A stretch of DNA of 7,001 nucleotides from Pseudomonadota bacterium (GCA_021779635.1 JAJYAH010000360.1:1-7001), one strand, 5' to 3'; counted from the stretch's first letter, positions 1-5,413 are shown. Program-made: numbers and translations. The notes: a model not told the origin generated them from the sequence alone.

Positions 1-1
1 G

Positions 2-115
2 GAAATCGAGGGGAAAGCAACGTTTGAGACCGCCTATTACCTGCTCAGCGCCCCCCTGACGCCCGAACGTCTCAATGAGGTCGCGCGCTCGCACTGGGGC
101 GTTGAGATCGCATAG
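2..115 (+). pseudogene. ISAs1-family transposase, 5' part, interrupted (enters from left edge)
   Basis: This is the middle part of an ISAs1 (H-repeat-like) DDE transposase whose beginning lies outside the window. The frame reads E-I-E-G-K-A-T-F-E-T-A-Y-Y-L-L-S, then a segment ending R-S-H-W-G-V-E, then I-A-stop. The Y-Y-L-S segment followed about 20 residues later by H-W-G-(I/V)-E is diagnostic of the family just before its conserved L-H-W-x-L-D-V block. Family-like sequence stops at about base 106 and a foreign TAG ends the frame at 113-115. The missing continuation lies at 2505-2723 in the same orientation, so the gene was split by an insertion rather than simply decayed. As it stands it cannot make active transposase. 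The family assignment is from recalled motifs; I am confident because both halves fit one gene. Confidence 0.85.
95..99 (+). repeat. Left junction core TGGGG (candidate attL)
   Basis: The pentamer is shared with 2505-2509 and lies in the Trp-Gly codons of the transposase. Recombination between the two copies restores the transposase frame. Two-base exchange within GG is my inference. Downstream, ATGGGG at 118-123 also matches the right junction, but using it would leave the TAG at 113-115 in frame. Confidence 0.5.
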
Positions 116-138
116 TCATGGGGACTCTCAAAATTTAG

Positions 139-160
139 CGCTGAAGGGAGCACTTCAGTG
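139..160 (-). terminator. Hairpin at the recombinase 3' end
   Basis: CTGAAG (141-146) pairs with CTTCAG (153-158) around a six-base loop. A C-G pair and a G-T wobble extend the stem to eight pairs. It overlaps the recombinase stop codon (155-157). On the minus strand a short T-containing stretch (AAATTTTG) follows about three bases after the stem, so a weak terminator is plausible. It may instead be part of the left-end recombination site. Confidence 0.4.
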
Positions 161-2272
161 AGATAGCGGGGACCTCAGATTGGCTTTGATAGCCTCAATG
201 GCGGCGGCGTCGGCATGAACCAGCCTTCGCGGACGGGACGTCTCCGCAATAGCTCGACTGGACAGTCGTCCCTTGCGGACCCAACCATAGATGGTCGATT
301 CAGGCACAGCAATTTGAGCGGCCAGTTCCGGAATTGTCCATTCGTCCGGATTGCGAGGCGCCTTGGGCGCGCGCAGCCGGCGCGCGGCGGCTTCGGGATC
401 GGCGTTGTAAAGTAGGTGGCGGACCATGGAGGGGCTGAACGCATCGCAGCGCTTGGCCGGCCGCCAGCCTTCACGGTTCAAGATTTTCGCGATTGTGGTG
501 CTGTCGTGCCCGGCGCGGCGAAGTTCCGACGCCCGAGCGACCAATGCGGCGTAGGTGCTGAGGGCCTTGGCGTTGGCGACCGGGCGGATCACCCGGTGCT
601 GCGTGCGAACGCCACCGTGCCAGTGACATTCGACACGGACCTGTTCGGCGCCGTCAATGACTTCGACCAGAATGCGGTCCAGGAGCAAACGCACTATGGT
701 CTGACGATCCTCCTGGGTCGTTGTCTTGGCACGCCACAGATCCGGCAAGTCTCCAGCGACAGCTTGTATCGCGGCGATTTCTTCGAGGCTCGGCGCCGCT
801 GGCTGCTCGCGCCGCCGTCGCTCGTAATCGGCTTTCAGTCGCGCCTGGTCCGCCAACGCCTCTTCCCAGGCCCGCTCCAGCGTGCGGGCCACCAGTCGGT
901 TCTCAGGTTCGACAGCTTGGTACTGGCGGTGCGCCCGCTGGGCGACATAGGCGGCCCGTTCCAGACTTTGCCGCCAATGCCGCTCCAGCGCCGCGCGCTC
1001 AGCCTCCACATCCGCCGCGACCGCGAGGCTGACCTCGATGGCCGCCGGCTGCACCGCCGCCAGGACGAGTTCGGCAATCAGCCTATCGAGAGGCGCCGCC
1101 GTCAGCGATTGGCAGAGGGGCTCGTCATAAGTCGATTTCATGTTCCCGCACTGATAGCGGGGGGCATGGCCATTGTTTTGGTAGGCCGAAGTCATCCGCA
1201 ATCCACAACGACCGCAGATCAGTAGCCCCGACAGCAACGCGCTACCGGCGCGAACCGGGCCTTTCTGTCTGGCCGCGTTCGCCCGAAGGCGAGCCTGGTT
1301 TTCCTGATACTGATCCCAAGTGATGTAGGCGGGCACGTGATCTGGAATGACGACGGCGGCATTGTCGAGTTTAGGCGACTTCCGCCCGGTTTTTGGCCGA
1401 CCCGGCTTATGACGCCGCCGATCCGTCGGACGCAGGCCATAGACGTACGCGCCGGCGTAAATCGGGTTGACCAATAGGCAATACAAAGATGGCCGATTGG
1501 GCCGACGCCACTCGATCTCGCCCTTGTTCTCGCCGCCGGCGACGCGCACTGGCATGCGGATCTCGTTGACGGCGAGATGGCGCAATACCTTACCGATCGT
1601 ACCGAAGCGTTGGTAGAGTTCGAAGGCCAGGCGGATCGTGGCTTGCGCTTGCTCATCGGGATCGAAGATGATTTCCCCCGACGGCCGGCGCGCATAGCCC
1701 ATGGGTACGGGCTTTCCAAGCTCCCCACGGCGCGCCTTGGCCATCCGCGCTTCGAGCATTCTCGCCTTGAGAATGTGGAGTTCCGCCTCTGACATCGTTG
1801 CCTTCAGCCCCAAAAGAAGCCGGTCATTGTAGCAACCCGCGGGATCATACACGCCTTCGGGGTCTGCGATCAGCGTATCGAACACCGCGCAGATCTCCAG
1901 CAATTGATGCCAATCCAGGCAGGACCGCGCTAGGCGGGACATCTCGATCCCCAGAACCAAGCCCACGCGACCGAGGCTGACCTCAGCCACCAGCCTCTGG
2001 AAGCCCAGTCGGCCTTCGACAGTGGAACCAGTGTGTCCGAGGTCGTCGTCGATGACCACGATTGCGTCGCGGGCCCAGCCGAACTGGCAGGCCCGCTCAA
2101 CCAACGCATATTGCAGTCGCGTCGATTCCTGATGGCGCTCCACCTGCTGAGGCGTCGATTGGCGAATGTACACAATAGCTTGCCGCTCACGGTGGCGGCC
2201 GTGAATCTTCTCTGGCCTGCTGTCGTATGGCGGAGAGATGGGGCGTGTCAGGGTGCAGTCGTCGCTCGTCAT
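155..2272 (-). CDS. Large serine recombinase (transposase/integrase), 705 aa
   Basis: This is a site-specific DNA recombinase that probably moves its own element. The resolvase-type catalytic domain spans about residues 30-180: Y-I-R-Q-S places the nucleophile at Ser39, and S-R-L-A-R at 112-116 supplies conserved arginines, followed by D120-W. A central recombinase DNA-binding domain runs about 185-335. A zinc ribbon has C353-x2-C356, C375 and C387. A charged helical (coiled-coil) stretch covers about 420-490. Two C-terminal helix-turn-helix-like regions follow, at about 575-625 and a MerR/excisionase-like one at 645-700 (W-T-I-P-E-L-A to I-Y-G-W-V-R-K-G-R-L). All catalytic residues are present. 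The ATG at 2272 has GGAG seven bases upstream (2280-2283). The first ~20 residues precede the conserved K-I start of the domain and look poorly conserved. The gene appears intact and fills the inserted element. Confidence 0.93.
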   Translation of the reverse strand: MTSDDCTLTRPISPPYDSRPEKIHGRHRERQAIVYIRQSTPQQVERHQESTRLQYALVERACQFGWARDAIVVIDDDLGHTGSTVEGRLGFQRLVAEVSLGRVGLVLGIEMSRLARSCLDWHQLLEICAVFDTLIADPEGVYDPAGCYNDRLLLGLKATMSEAELHILKARMLEARMAKARRGELGKPVPMGYARRPSGEIIFDPDEQAQATIRLAFELYQRFGTIGKVLRHLAVNEIRMPVRVAGGENKGEIEWRRPNRPSLYCLLVNPIYAGAYVYGLRPTDRRRHKPGRPKTGRKSPKLDNAAVVIPDHVPAYITWDQYQENQARLRANAARQKGPVRAGSALLSGLLICGRCGLRMTSAYQNNGHAPRYQCGNMKSTYDEPLCQSLTAAPLDRLIAELVLAAVQPAAIEVSLAVAADVEAERAALERHWRQSLERAAYVAQRAHRQYQAVEPENRLVARTLERAWEEALADQARLKADYERRRREQPAAPSLEEIAAIQAVAGDLPDLWRAKTTTQEDRQTIVRLLLDRILVEVIDGAEQVRVECHWHGGVRTQHRVIRPVANAKALSTYAALVARASELRRAGHDSTTIAKILNREGWRPAKRCDAFSPSMVRHLLYNADPEAAARRLRAPKAPRNPDEWTIPELAAQIAVPESTIYGWVRKGRLSSRAIAETSRPRRLVHADAAAIEAIKANLRSPLSH

Positions 2273-2408
2273 CCGAGTTCTCCGCGATGATCGGTGCGCG
2301 AGTGACTCTGCGGAGAACCATGCTCTCCAGCCTCAGGATCAGGCTTCGTCGCCGCTCTGGCAGCAACATTGCCCAGAGGTCTGGCGGGGGGCGGGCGAAT
2401 TCTTGCAT
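2187..2408 (-). CDS. Small ORF overlapping the recombinase start, 73 aa, unknown function
   Basis: I do not recognise a named family. The frame starts at ATG 2408 and overlaps the first 86 bases of the recombinase gene in another frame. Its N-terminal half reads P-P-P-D-L-W-A-M-L-L-P-E-R-R-R, then an amphipathic helix rich in Leu and Arg (S-L-I-L-R-L-E-S-M-V-L-R-R-V). That P-P-x-x-W-x-x-L-P-E-x-R-R pattern resembles short accessory ORFs that I recall next to serine recombinases and some IS transposases, so this may be real. A promoter-like pair (2456-2484) would start RNA about 40 bases upstream. The ribosome site is weak (GGAT). A role as DNA-binding accessory or as a translational-coupling leader is inference. 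The overlapped part of the recombinase is its variable N-terminal leader, so both frames could be tolerated. Confidence 0.5.
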   Translation of the reverse strand: MQEFARPPPDLWAMLLPERRRSLILRLESMVLRRVTRAPIIAENSDDERRLHPDTPHLSAIRQQAREDSRPPP

Positions 2409-2455
2409 CGCGAGATCCGATCCAAGTGGCCAACGCGCGCAACGCTTGCAAGCCG

Positions 2456-2484
2456 ATTCTCGGTGATTCGGCGAATTCCGTCAA
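2456..2484 (-). promoter_or_regulatory. Sigma70-like promoter for the small ORF and recombinase
   Basis: On the minus strand TTGACG (five of six to the -35 consensus; 2479-2484) is followed after exactly 17 bases by GAGAAT (four of six to the -10; 2456-2461). Transcription would start near 2449, about 40 bases before the small ORF and 175 before the recombinase. It lies about 20 bases inside the right junction, so it travels with the element. Confidence 0.55.
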
Positions 2485-2504
2485 ATTATCAGCGGCCTTC
2501 TGTA

Positions 2505-2509
2505 TGGGG
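2505..2509 (+). repeat. Right junction core TGGGG (candidate attR)
   Basis: This is the second copy of the pentamer at 95-99, in the same codons (Trp-Gly) of the split transposase. It marks the right limit of the inserted element, since transposase-like sequence starts here and not before. Confidence 0.5.
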
Positions 2510-2723
2510 TATCGAAAATCGACTGCACTGGCGGCTCGATGTCGTCATGAACGAGGACCAAGACCGAAGCCGTTTGGGAAACGGCCCTCACAATCTCGCC
2601 GTCCTGCGGCACATGGCGATAAACGTCATGCAGAAAGACACCGAAAAAGGATCGTTGCGCGGCAAAATCAAGCGCGCCGGTTGGGACGAAGCCTACCTCG
2701 CACGCCTAATGGCCCTATTTTGA
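2505..2723 (+). pseudogene. ISAs1-family transposase, 3' part
   Basis: This is the C-terminal 72 residues of the transposase split at 106. The frame reads W-G-I-E-N-R-L-H-W-R-L-D-V-V-M-N-E-D, then G-P-H-N-L-A-V-L-R-H-M-A-I-N-V, then K-G-S-L-R-G-K-I-K-R-A-G-W-D-E-A-Y-L and a TGA at 2721-2723. Each block is a standard ISAs1 landmark: the L-H-W-x-L-D-V and N-E-D motif, N-L-A-x-L-R-x-x-A, and the K-G-S-x-x-x-K-x-K-x-A-G-W tail. No frameshift or stop is visible, so this half looks recently intact. The frame is open further left into the recombinase element, but those residues do not resemble transposase and no ribosome site is seen. Independent expression is unlikely. Confidence 0.88.
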
Positions 2724-2738
2724 AATGCGATTGCCCTG
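2716..2738 (-). repeat. Probable right terminal inverted repeat of ISAs1
   Basis: Read from the outside in, the sequence starts CAGGGCAATCGCATTTC and continues AAAATA. Starting with CAGGG and carrying an ATCGCATTTC-like core resembles ISAs1-family ends as I recall them. It overlaps the transposase stop region, as is usual in compact ISs. The partner repeat is outside the window, so the match cannot be verified here. Confidence 0.55.
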
Positions 2739-2784
2739 GTCGCGCCGGGCCTCGGGATTGAAAAAACCCAACGGATAGGTTATC

Positions 2785-3024
2785 TTGGTCGTCATCCATC
2801 GCGCTCATGGCTACAGATTCGTGATCTACACGCTCGACCACGAACCGGCGCATGTGCACATCACCGGACCTGGGCAGGCGAAGATCAATCTGCTGGGGCC
2901 GGGAGGCGTGCCAGAGCTCGTTTCGAGCATTGGGATCAAGCGCGCGGACATGCGACGACTCTTCGCCGAAGTTGTCGAGCGACGGGATGAATTCTTGCAG
3001 GCTTGGGAGCGCATCCATGGTTGA
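2785..3024 (+). CDS. DUF4160 family protein (toxin-antitoxin-like partner), 79 aa
   Basis: This small protein of the DUF4160 family is commonly paired with DUF2442. Such pairs are predicted type II toxin-antitoxin-like modules, but the biochemical activity is not established as far as I know. Family marks are an N-terminal V-V-I-H-R-x-x-G-Y-R-F, the signature E20-P-A-H23-V-H25-I, and a C-terminal helix ending E-x-R-R-D-E-F-L-Q-A-W-E-R-I-H-G. Length is normal for the family. The only workable start is TTG at 2785: an in-frame TAG lies at 2776-2778, and an AGG (2777-2779) sits at short distance. It overlaps the DUF2442 gene by eight bases. The ISAs1 end is only 46 bases upstream, so its native promoter may have been displaced by the IS. 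Confidence 0.82.
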   Translation: MVVIHRAHGYRFVIYTLDHEPAHVHITGPGQAKINLLGPGGVPELVSSIGIKRADMRRLFAEVVERRDEFLQAWERIHG

Positions 3025-3436
3025 ATTGACCGACGCGGAATTGAAACGCGCCGAAGCGCGTGGCCGCGAGATGTCGAAAGCCGAACCGCGCGCCATAAAG
3101 GCGGCTTACGACGCGGATGCAGGCCGTATTGTCGTCGAACTCGATAACGGCTGCGCCTACGCGTTTCCGACGGAGCGGGTTCAGGAACTCCGGGGCGCAG
3201 GGGCCGCCGATCTTGCCGAAGTGAAAGTGGACGGAGCGGGCTTCAACCTGCACTGGGCAAGGCTCAACGTCGATCTCTATGTTCCGGCGCTCGTGTCCGG
3301 AAAATTCGGCACGCGCGCCTTCATGGCGGAAGAACTCGCAAGGATCGCTGGAAGGACGAAGTCGCCAACCAAAGCGGCGGCGGCGCGCGCCAACGGCGCC
3401 AAGGGCGGGCGGCCGCGCAAGACCGCCGCAGTTTGA
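3017..3436 (+). CDS. DUF2442 family protein, 139 aa
   Basis: The DUF2442 core lies at about residues 25-95: A-Y-D-A-D-A-G-R-I-V-V-E-L-D-N-G, then F-P-T-E-R-V-Q-E-L, and L-H-W-A-R-L-N-V-D-L-Y-V-P-A-L, equivalent to the family's W-x-x-x-D-x-D-L motif. A C-terminal extension is Ala- and Lys/Arg-rich and ends N-G-A-K-G-G-R-P-R-K, which may contact nucleic acid. The ATG at 3017 is preceded by GGGAG (3005-3009) seven bases away. The same frame is open upstream to 2852, but that stretch overlaps DUF4160 and is not family-like. The eight-base overlap with DUF4160 implies one transcript. By analogy with small two-gene modules, this is likely the DNA-binding or antitoxin-like partner, but which protein is toxic is not known from sequence. 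Confidence 0.85.
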   Translation: MVELTDAELKRAEARGREMSKAEPRAIKAAYDADAGRIVVELDNGCAYAFPTERVQELRGAGAADLAEVKVDGAGFNLHWARLNVDLYVPALVSGKFGTRAFMAEELARIAGRTKSPTKAAAARANGAKGGRPRKTAAV

Positions 3437-3455
3437 ACGGACGCACGCCCGTTCA
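3434..3455. terminator. Hairpin between convergent genes
   Basis: TGAACGG (3434-3440) and CCGTTCA (3449-3455) form a seven-pair stem with an eight-base loop, starting in the DUF2442 stop codon. It sits in the 49-base gap between the DUF2442 gene and the convergent integrase. There is no T-run on either side, so it is at best a weak bidirectional terminator. Confidence 0.35.
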
Positions 3456-3485
3456 CGAAAACGAAGCGGACGGTATGTCGCGCCG

Positions 3486-4646
3486 TCATACGGCCAGCCG
3501 GGCGGCTTTGCCCTGGCGGCGTTCGGCGTCGTTGTAGTAGCTCGCGGCCTGCTGGACCGAGCGATGCTGCGACTGCTGCATCGCTTCGGGCAGCGGCACG
3601 CCGGCGCGTGCTGCCTCGGTCAAATAGCCAGAGCGCAATCCGTGCGCCGAGAAATTCTGCGCATCGAGGCCCGCCATCGCGCAGCGCTTCTTGAGAATGA
3701 GATTGACCGCCTGCGGAGTGAGTGCGCGATCCTCGAGCGCGCCCCAGCGATCGATGGCGCGGAACACGGCGCCTTGCACGATGTCGGCGCGCTCGAGCCA
3801 GAGGCGCAGCGCTTCGACGGGCGGCCCTATGAGCAGCGCGCGCGCGTCGTCGTCCGCGCCGGTGGTCTTGGTGCGGCCGAGGTGCAGGCTCACGCAGGGC
3901 AGGCGGGGAGAAGCGGGATCGGCGGGATCGAGCGCGACGGGGGCTTCATCGACGCAATGTTCAACGCGCAGGCTCGCGATTTCGGAGCGGCGGCGGCCGC
4001 CGGAGGCGAAGGCGACCAACAACAGCGCGCGGTCACGACAATCGGCGAGCCGGTCGGAGGCGCAGACGGCGAGGAGCTGATCAAGAATATCGCGGGTGAC
4101 GGCGCGGCGGCTTTTCCGCTGGCGCGACCGCACGTTGGCGCGCACGGCCAGGCGCAGCGCGGCGCGGAGGGTAGGGGCTGCGAAGGGGCCAAGGATACCG
4201 CGCCATCGGTGCAACGTGCTCCAACTGGAAAGGCGGCGTCTGACGGTCGCAGGCGCGTGCGGCCCGTCGCTGCGCAACAGGCCGCCGGCGGCGAGCGCGG
4301 TCGCCACCTCGGACGGCATACCGTGGGCGGCGTCAGTCTCGCGCCGAGCAGGGTCCCAGAGGTGATGCGCGACGAATTTCAGCGCCAGCCCCTCGGGCGC
4401 CGGCCAAGGCAGGGCGGCGCCGGTGGCGGCGAGCGCCCAGGCTTCGAGGTAGCCGAGGTCGGAGGCGAGCGCACGCAACGAATTCTCGCCCATGCCTTCC
4501 CTGGCGAGGTGCTTCAGCGTCGCGACGTCGTCGTCGGTGAGGAGCTGGGCGAGCTGATCGCGCCGGTCCGCCGGCAGGATGGCGGCGAGCGCGTCGAGTT
4601 GCAGCGCGCGGCGGGTTTCGGGGTCGCGGTCGGCGAAGGGGCTCAT
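3486..4646 (-). CDS. Tyrosine recombinase / site-specific integrase, 386 aa
   Basis: This phage-integrase-type recombinase has a helical N-terminal core-binding domain (about 30-175) and a C-terminal catalytic domain (about 180-380). The catalytic set is complete: Arg219 in G-G-R-R-R-S-E, Lys260 in G-R-T-K-T-T-G, His335 and Arg338 in A-H-G-L-R, His361 in Q-H-R-S, and nucleophile Tyr370, nine residues after that histidine as in XerD. The substrate site is unknown. The start chosen is ATG at 4644-4646, which overlaps the stop of the DUF5615 gene by one base (TGATG) with only GGGG (4651-4654) as a ribosome site. An in-frame extension to 4937 exists but runs through the DUF5615 gene and looks like out-of-frame sequence. 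Coupling to a toxin-antitoxin pair is unusual. The gene could drive an integrative element or another local inversion or excision. Confidence 0.92.
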   Translation of the reverse strand: MSPFADRDPETRRALQLDALAAILPADRRDQLAQLLTDDDVATLKHLAREGMGENSLRALASDLGYLEAWALAATGAALPWPAPEGLALKFVAHHLWDPARRETDAAHGMPSEVATALAAGGLLRSDGPHAPATVRRRLSSWSTLHRWRGILGPFAAPTLRAALRLAVRANVRSRQRKSRRAVTRDILDQLLAVCASDRLADCRDRALLLVAFASGGRRRSEIASLRVEHCVDEAPVALDPADPASPRLPCVSLHLGRTKTTGADDDARALLIGPPVEALRLWLERADIVQGAVFRAIDRWGALEDRALTPQAVNLILKKRCAMAGLDAQNFSAHGLRSGYLTEAARAGVPLPEAMQQSQHRSVQQAASYYNDAERRQGKAARLAV

Positions 4647-5014
4647 CAAGGCCCCAACGGGAGAATGCGTACACGGGCCCGGGCCGAGTCGAGCGTGACC
4701 AATGCGCCCAGTTCGAGCTCGCGGCGTGTTTGCGTCAGCGCCTGAAGCAGCGCGCTTCCGATCGCCGCGGGCGTCAACAGATCGGCGCGAATCTGCACGA
4801 CGCTCGGCTTTCGGCGTCCTGTCGCCGCCAGGATCGCCGAGAAATCGAGATCGTTGGTCAGCACAACATGATCGTGCGCGGAGGCCCATTGCATCAGCAC
4901 GCGATCGGATGCGTCCGGCGCGCCGACATCGGACCAATGGACGGCTTCAAACCCGGCGTCGCGAAGAAAGGCGACCCAGTTTGGCGATAGGTTCATGTCG
5001 ACGAGAAAGCGCAT
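4646..5014 (-). CDS. DUF5615 PIN-like toxin candidate, 122 aa
   Basis: This small PIN-like protein of the DUF5615 family is generally predicted to be the ribonuclease toxin of DUF433-DUF5615 pairs (VapBC-like). The start M-R-F-L-V-D6-M-N8-L-S is the family signature. Further acidic or conserved sites are D34, and T53-N54-D55-L-D57-F, matching the family T-x-D-x-D-F block. A V-V-Q-I-R strand follows, and the end reads R-V-R-I-L-P-L. I chose ATG at 5014 rather than the in-frame ATG at 5059, because the family begins with the M-R-F-L-V-D strand and because 5014 overlaps the DUF433 stop by one base (TGATG). No ribosome site precedes it, so translation likely depends on reinitiation from DUF433. 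Its own stop overlaps the integrase start in the same way. Activity is inferred from the family. Confidence 0.88.
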   Translation of the reverse strand: MRFLVDMNLSPNWVAFLRDAGFEAVHWSDVGAPDASDRVLMQWASAHDHVVLTNDLDFSAILAATGRRKPSVVQIRADLLTPAAIGSALLQALTQTRRELELGALVTLDSARARVRILPLGP

Positions 5015-5247
5015 CAGGACGCGCGTTGGAGATCGATCTCTCGTTCCTCCGCCCGCCACGCGGCGTAGCGTAGGGCTTCGAGCACGTCTTCCCGCACCAG
5101 ATAAGGATATTCGCCAAGCAGTGCCTCGATGCTGAGCCCGGCGCCGATCTGGCCGACGATCATGCCGACGGTGACGCGTTTGCCGCGAATACAGGGCTTG
5201 CCGCCCATAACCGCGGGATCCTGGCTGATGCGGGCAAAGTCGGTCAT
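5014..5247 (-). CDS. DUF433 antitoxin-like protein, 77 aa
   Basis: This small helix-turn-helix protein is of the DUF433 (VapB45-type) family, the usual antitoxin partner of DUF5615. The signature D-P-x-V-M-G-G-K-P-C-I-R-G-K-R-V-T-V is at residues 10-27, and the second half has the family's Y-P-Y-L-V-R-E-D-V-L-E-A-L-R-Y-A-A. The ATG at 5247 has a strong ribosome site, GAGGTGA (5252-5258). The longer in-frame ATG at 5373 adds 42 residues with no family character. It is the first gene of a three-gene operon with DUF5615 and the integrase, joined by TGATG overlaps, and is the only one with a strong ribosome site. DUF433 proteins probably bind their own promoter, so autoregulation of the operon, integrase included, is a reasonable inference. 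Confidence 0.9.
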   Translation of the reverse strand: MTDFARISQDPAVMGGKPCIRGKRVTVGMIVGQIGAGLSIEALLGEYPYLVREDVLEALRYAAWRAEEREIDLQRAS

Positions 5248-5264
5248 GGGGTCACCTCGAGAAC

Positions 5265-5273
5265 ATCCTAGCA
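5265..5273 (-). promoter_or_regulatory. Possible extended -10 for the DUF433 operon
   Basis: On the minus strand TGCTAGGAT combines the TGn element with a four-of-six -10. It lies just upstream of the GAGGTGA ribosome site, giving a very short leader. No good -35 is present at 16-18 bases, so this is tentative. Confidence 0.25.
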
Positions 5274-5367
5274 CATTCGGGGACCGAGCGTTTAGCGGGA
5301 GGCTCTTGGCGCGATCGGTAGGGTAGGGCGGCAGTTTTGGGTCCAAAGTCCGGGTGAATTCAGCGAC

Positions 5368-5380
5368 CGTCAAGGTGACG
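5368..5380. repeat. Inverted repeat CGTCA-AGG-TGACG
   Basis: A perfect five-base palindrome with a three-base centre lies about 120 bases upstream of DUF433 and 33 bases before the transposon terminus. It could be an operator or part of a recombination site. It is short enough to arise by chance. Confidence 0.25.
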
Positions 5381-5413
5381 ACTGGGTTTGGCGGGGCGTT
5401 TCGCGGCGAGAAT

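Larger units (their letters stand above)
95..2509. mobile_element. Large-serine-recombinase element inserted in ISAs1
   Basis: A segment of about 2.4 kb separates the two halves of the ISAs1 transposase. It carries one large serine recombinase (minus strand), one small overlapping ORF, a promoter at the right end and a hairpin at the left end. No cargo is visible. TGGGG occurs at both junctions (95-99 and 2505-2509). Collapsing them deletes 2410 bases and rebuilds R-S-H-W-G-I-E-N-R-L-H-W in frame, which is the normal family motif. The lack of obvious terminal inverted repeats and the very short shared core fit serine-recombinase chemistry, in which two dissimilar sites exchange at a 2-bp core. 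The exact core is uncertain, because coding similarity to the family on the left continues to base 106. Confidence 0.75.
1..2738 (+). mobile_element. ISAs1-family insertion sequence, interrupted (left end outside window)
   Basis: The element comprises the split transposase (2-106 and 2505-2723) plus a probable right terminal repeat at 2716-2738. Without the nested serine-recombinase element, only about 330 bases of this IS lie in the window. ISAs1 elements usually are about 1.2-1.4 kb with one transposase gene, so roughly 1 kb should lie to the left. ISAs1 members usually make target duplications of 8-10 bp. The bases after 2738 (GTCGCGCCGG) would be the right copy, but the left copy cannot be seen here. 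Confidence 0.75.
5248..5413. other. Intergenic region upstream of the DUF433 operon
   Basis: These 166 bases hold no convincing gene. They should contain the promoter and any operator of the minus-strand operon. They also include a G-rich stretch (5317-5331, GGTAGGGTAGGGCGG) and a small inverted repeat at 5368-5380. The region ends at the candidate transposon terminus at 5414. Confidence 0.6.

Noticed and set aside
416..1225. 269-codon open frame on the plus strand
   Set aside because: Antisense to the serine recombinase. It has no recognisable motif and no ribosome site.
2269..2484. 71-codon minus-strand frame with ATGA overlap to the recombinase start
   Set aside because: The overlap is attractive, but its start falls in the promoter's -35 to -10 spacer, and its composition (Ala/Arg/Pro) shows no structure. 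The 2187-2408 frame looks more protein-like.
118..2509. ATGGGG at 118-123 and 2504-2509 as the recombination core
   Set aside because: It is one base longer than TGGGG, but joining these copies leaves the TAG at 113-115 in the transposase frame, whereas joining 95-99 to 2505-2509 restores the gene.
2758..2786. TTGAAA-17-TATCTT promoter for DUF4160
   Set aside because: Spacing and matches are fair, but the -10 overlaps the TTG start codon, so transcription would begin inside the gene with no later usable start.
3279..4745. 488-codon open frame on the plus strand
   Set aside because: It lies antisense to the tyrosine recombinase, is Arg/Gly/Ala-rich without domains, and arises from GC-rich third positions. 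The minus-strand frame has the full catalytic set.
4647..4937. N-terminal extension of the integrase to 483 residues
   Set aside because: This part overlaps the DUF5615 gene in another frame, is Arg-rich, and does not resemble an integrase N-terminus. ATG 4646 with the TGATG overlap explains the gene better.
5317..5331. G-quadruplex or iteron-like GGTAGGGTAGGGCGG
   Set aside because: There are only two GGG runs and one repeat step. It is expected by chance in GC-rich DNA and has no replication gene nearby.
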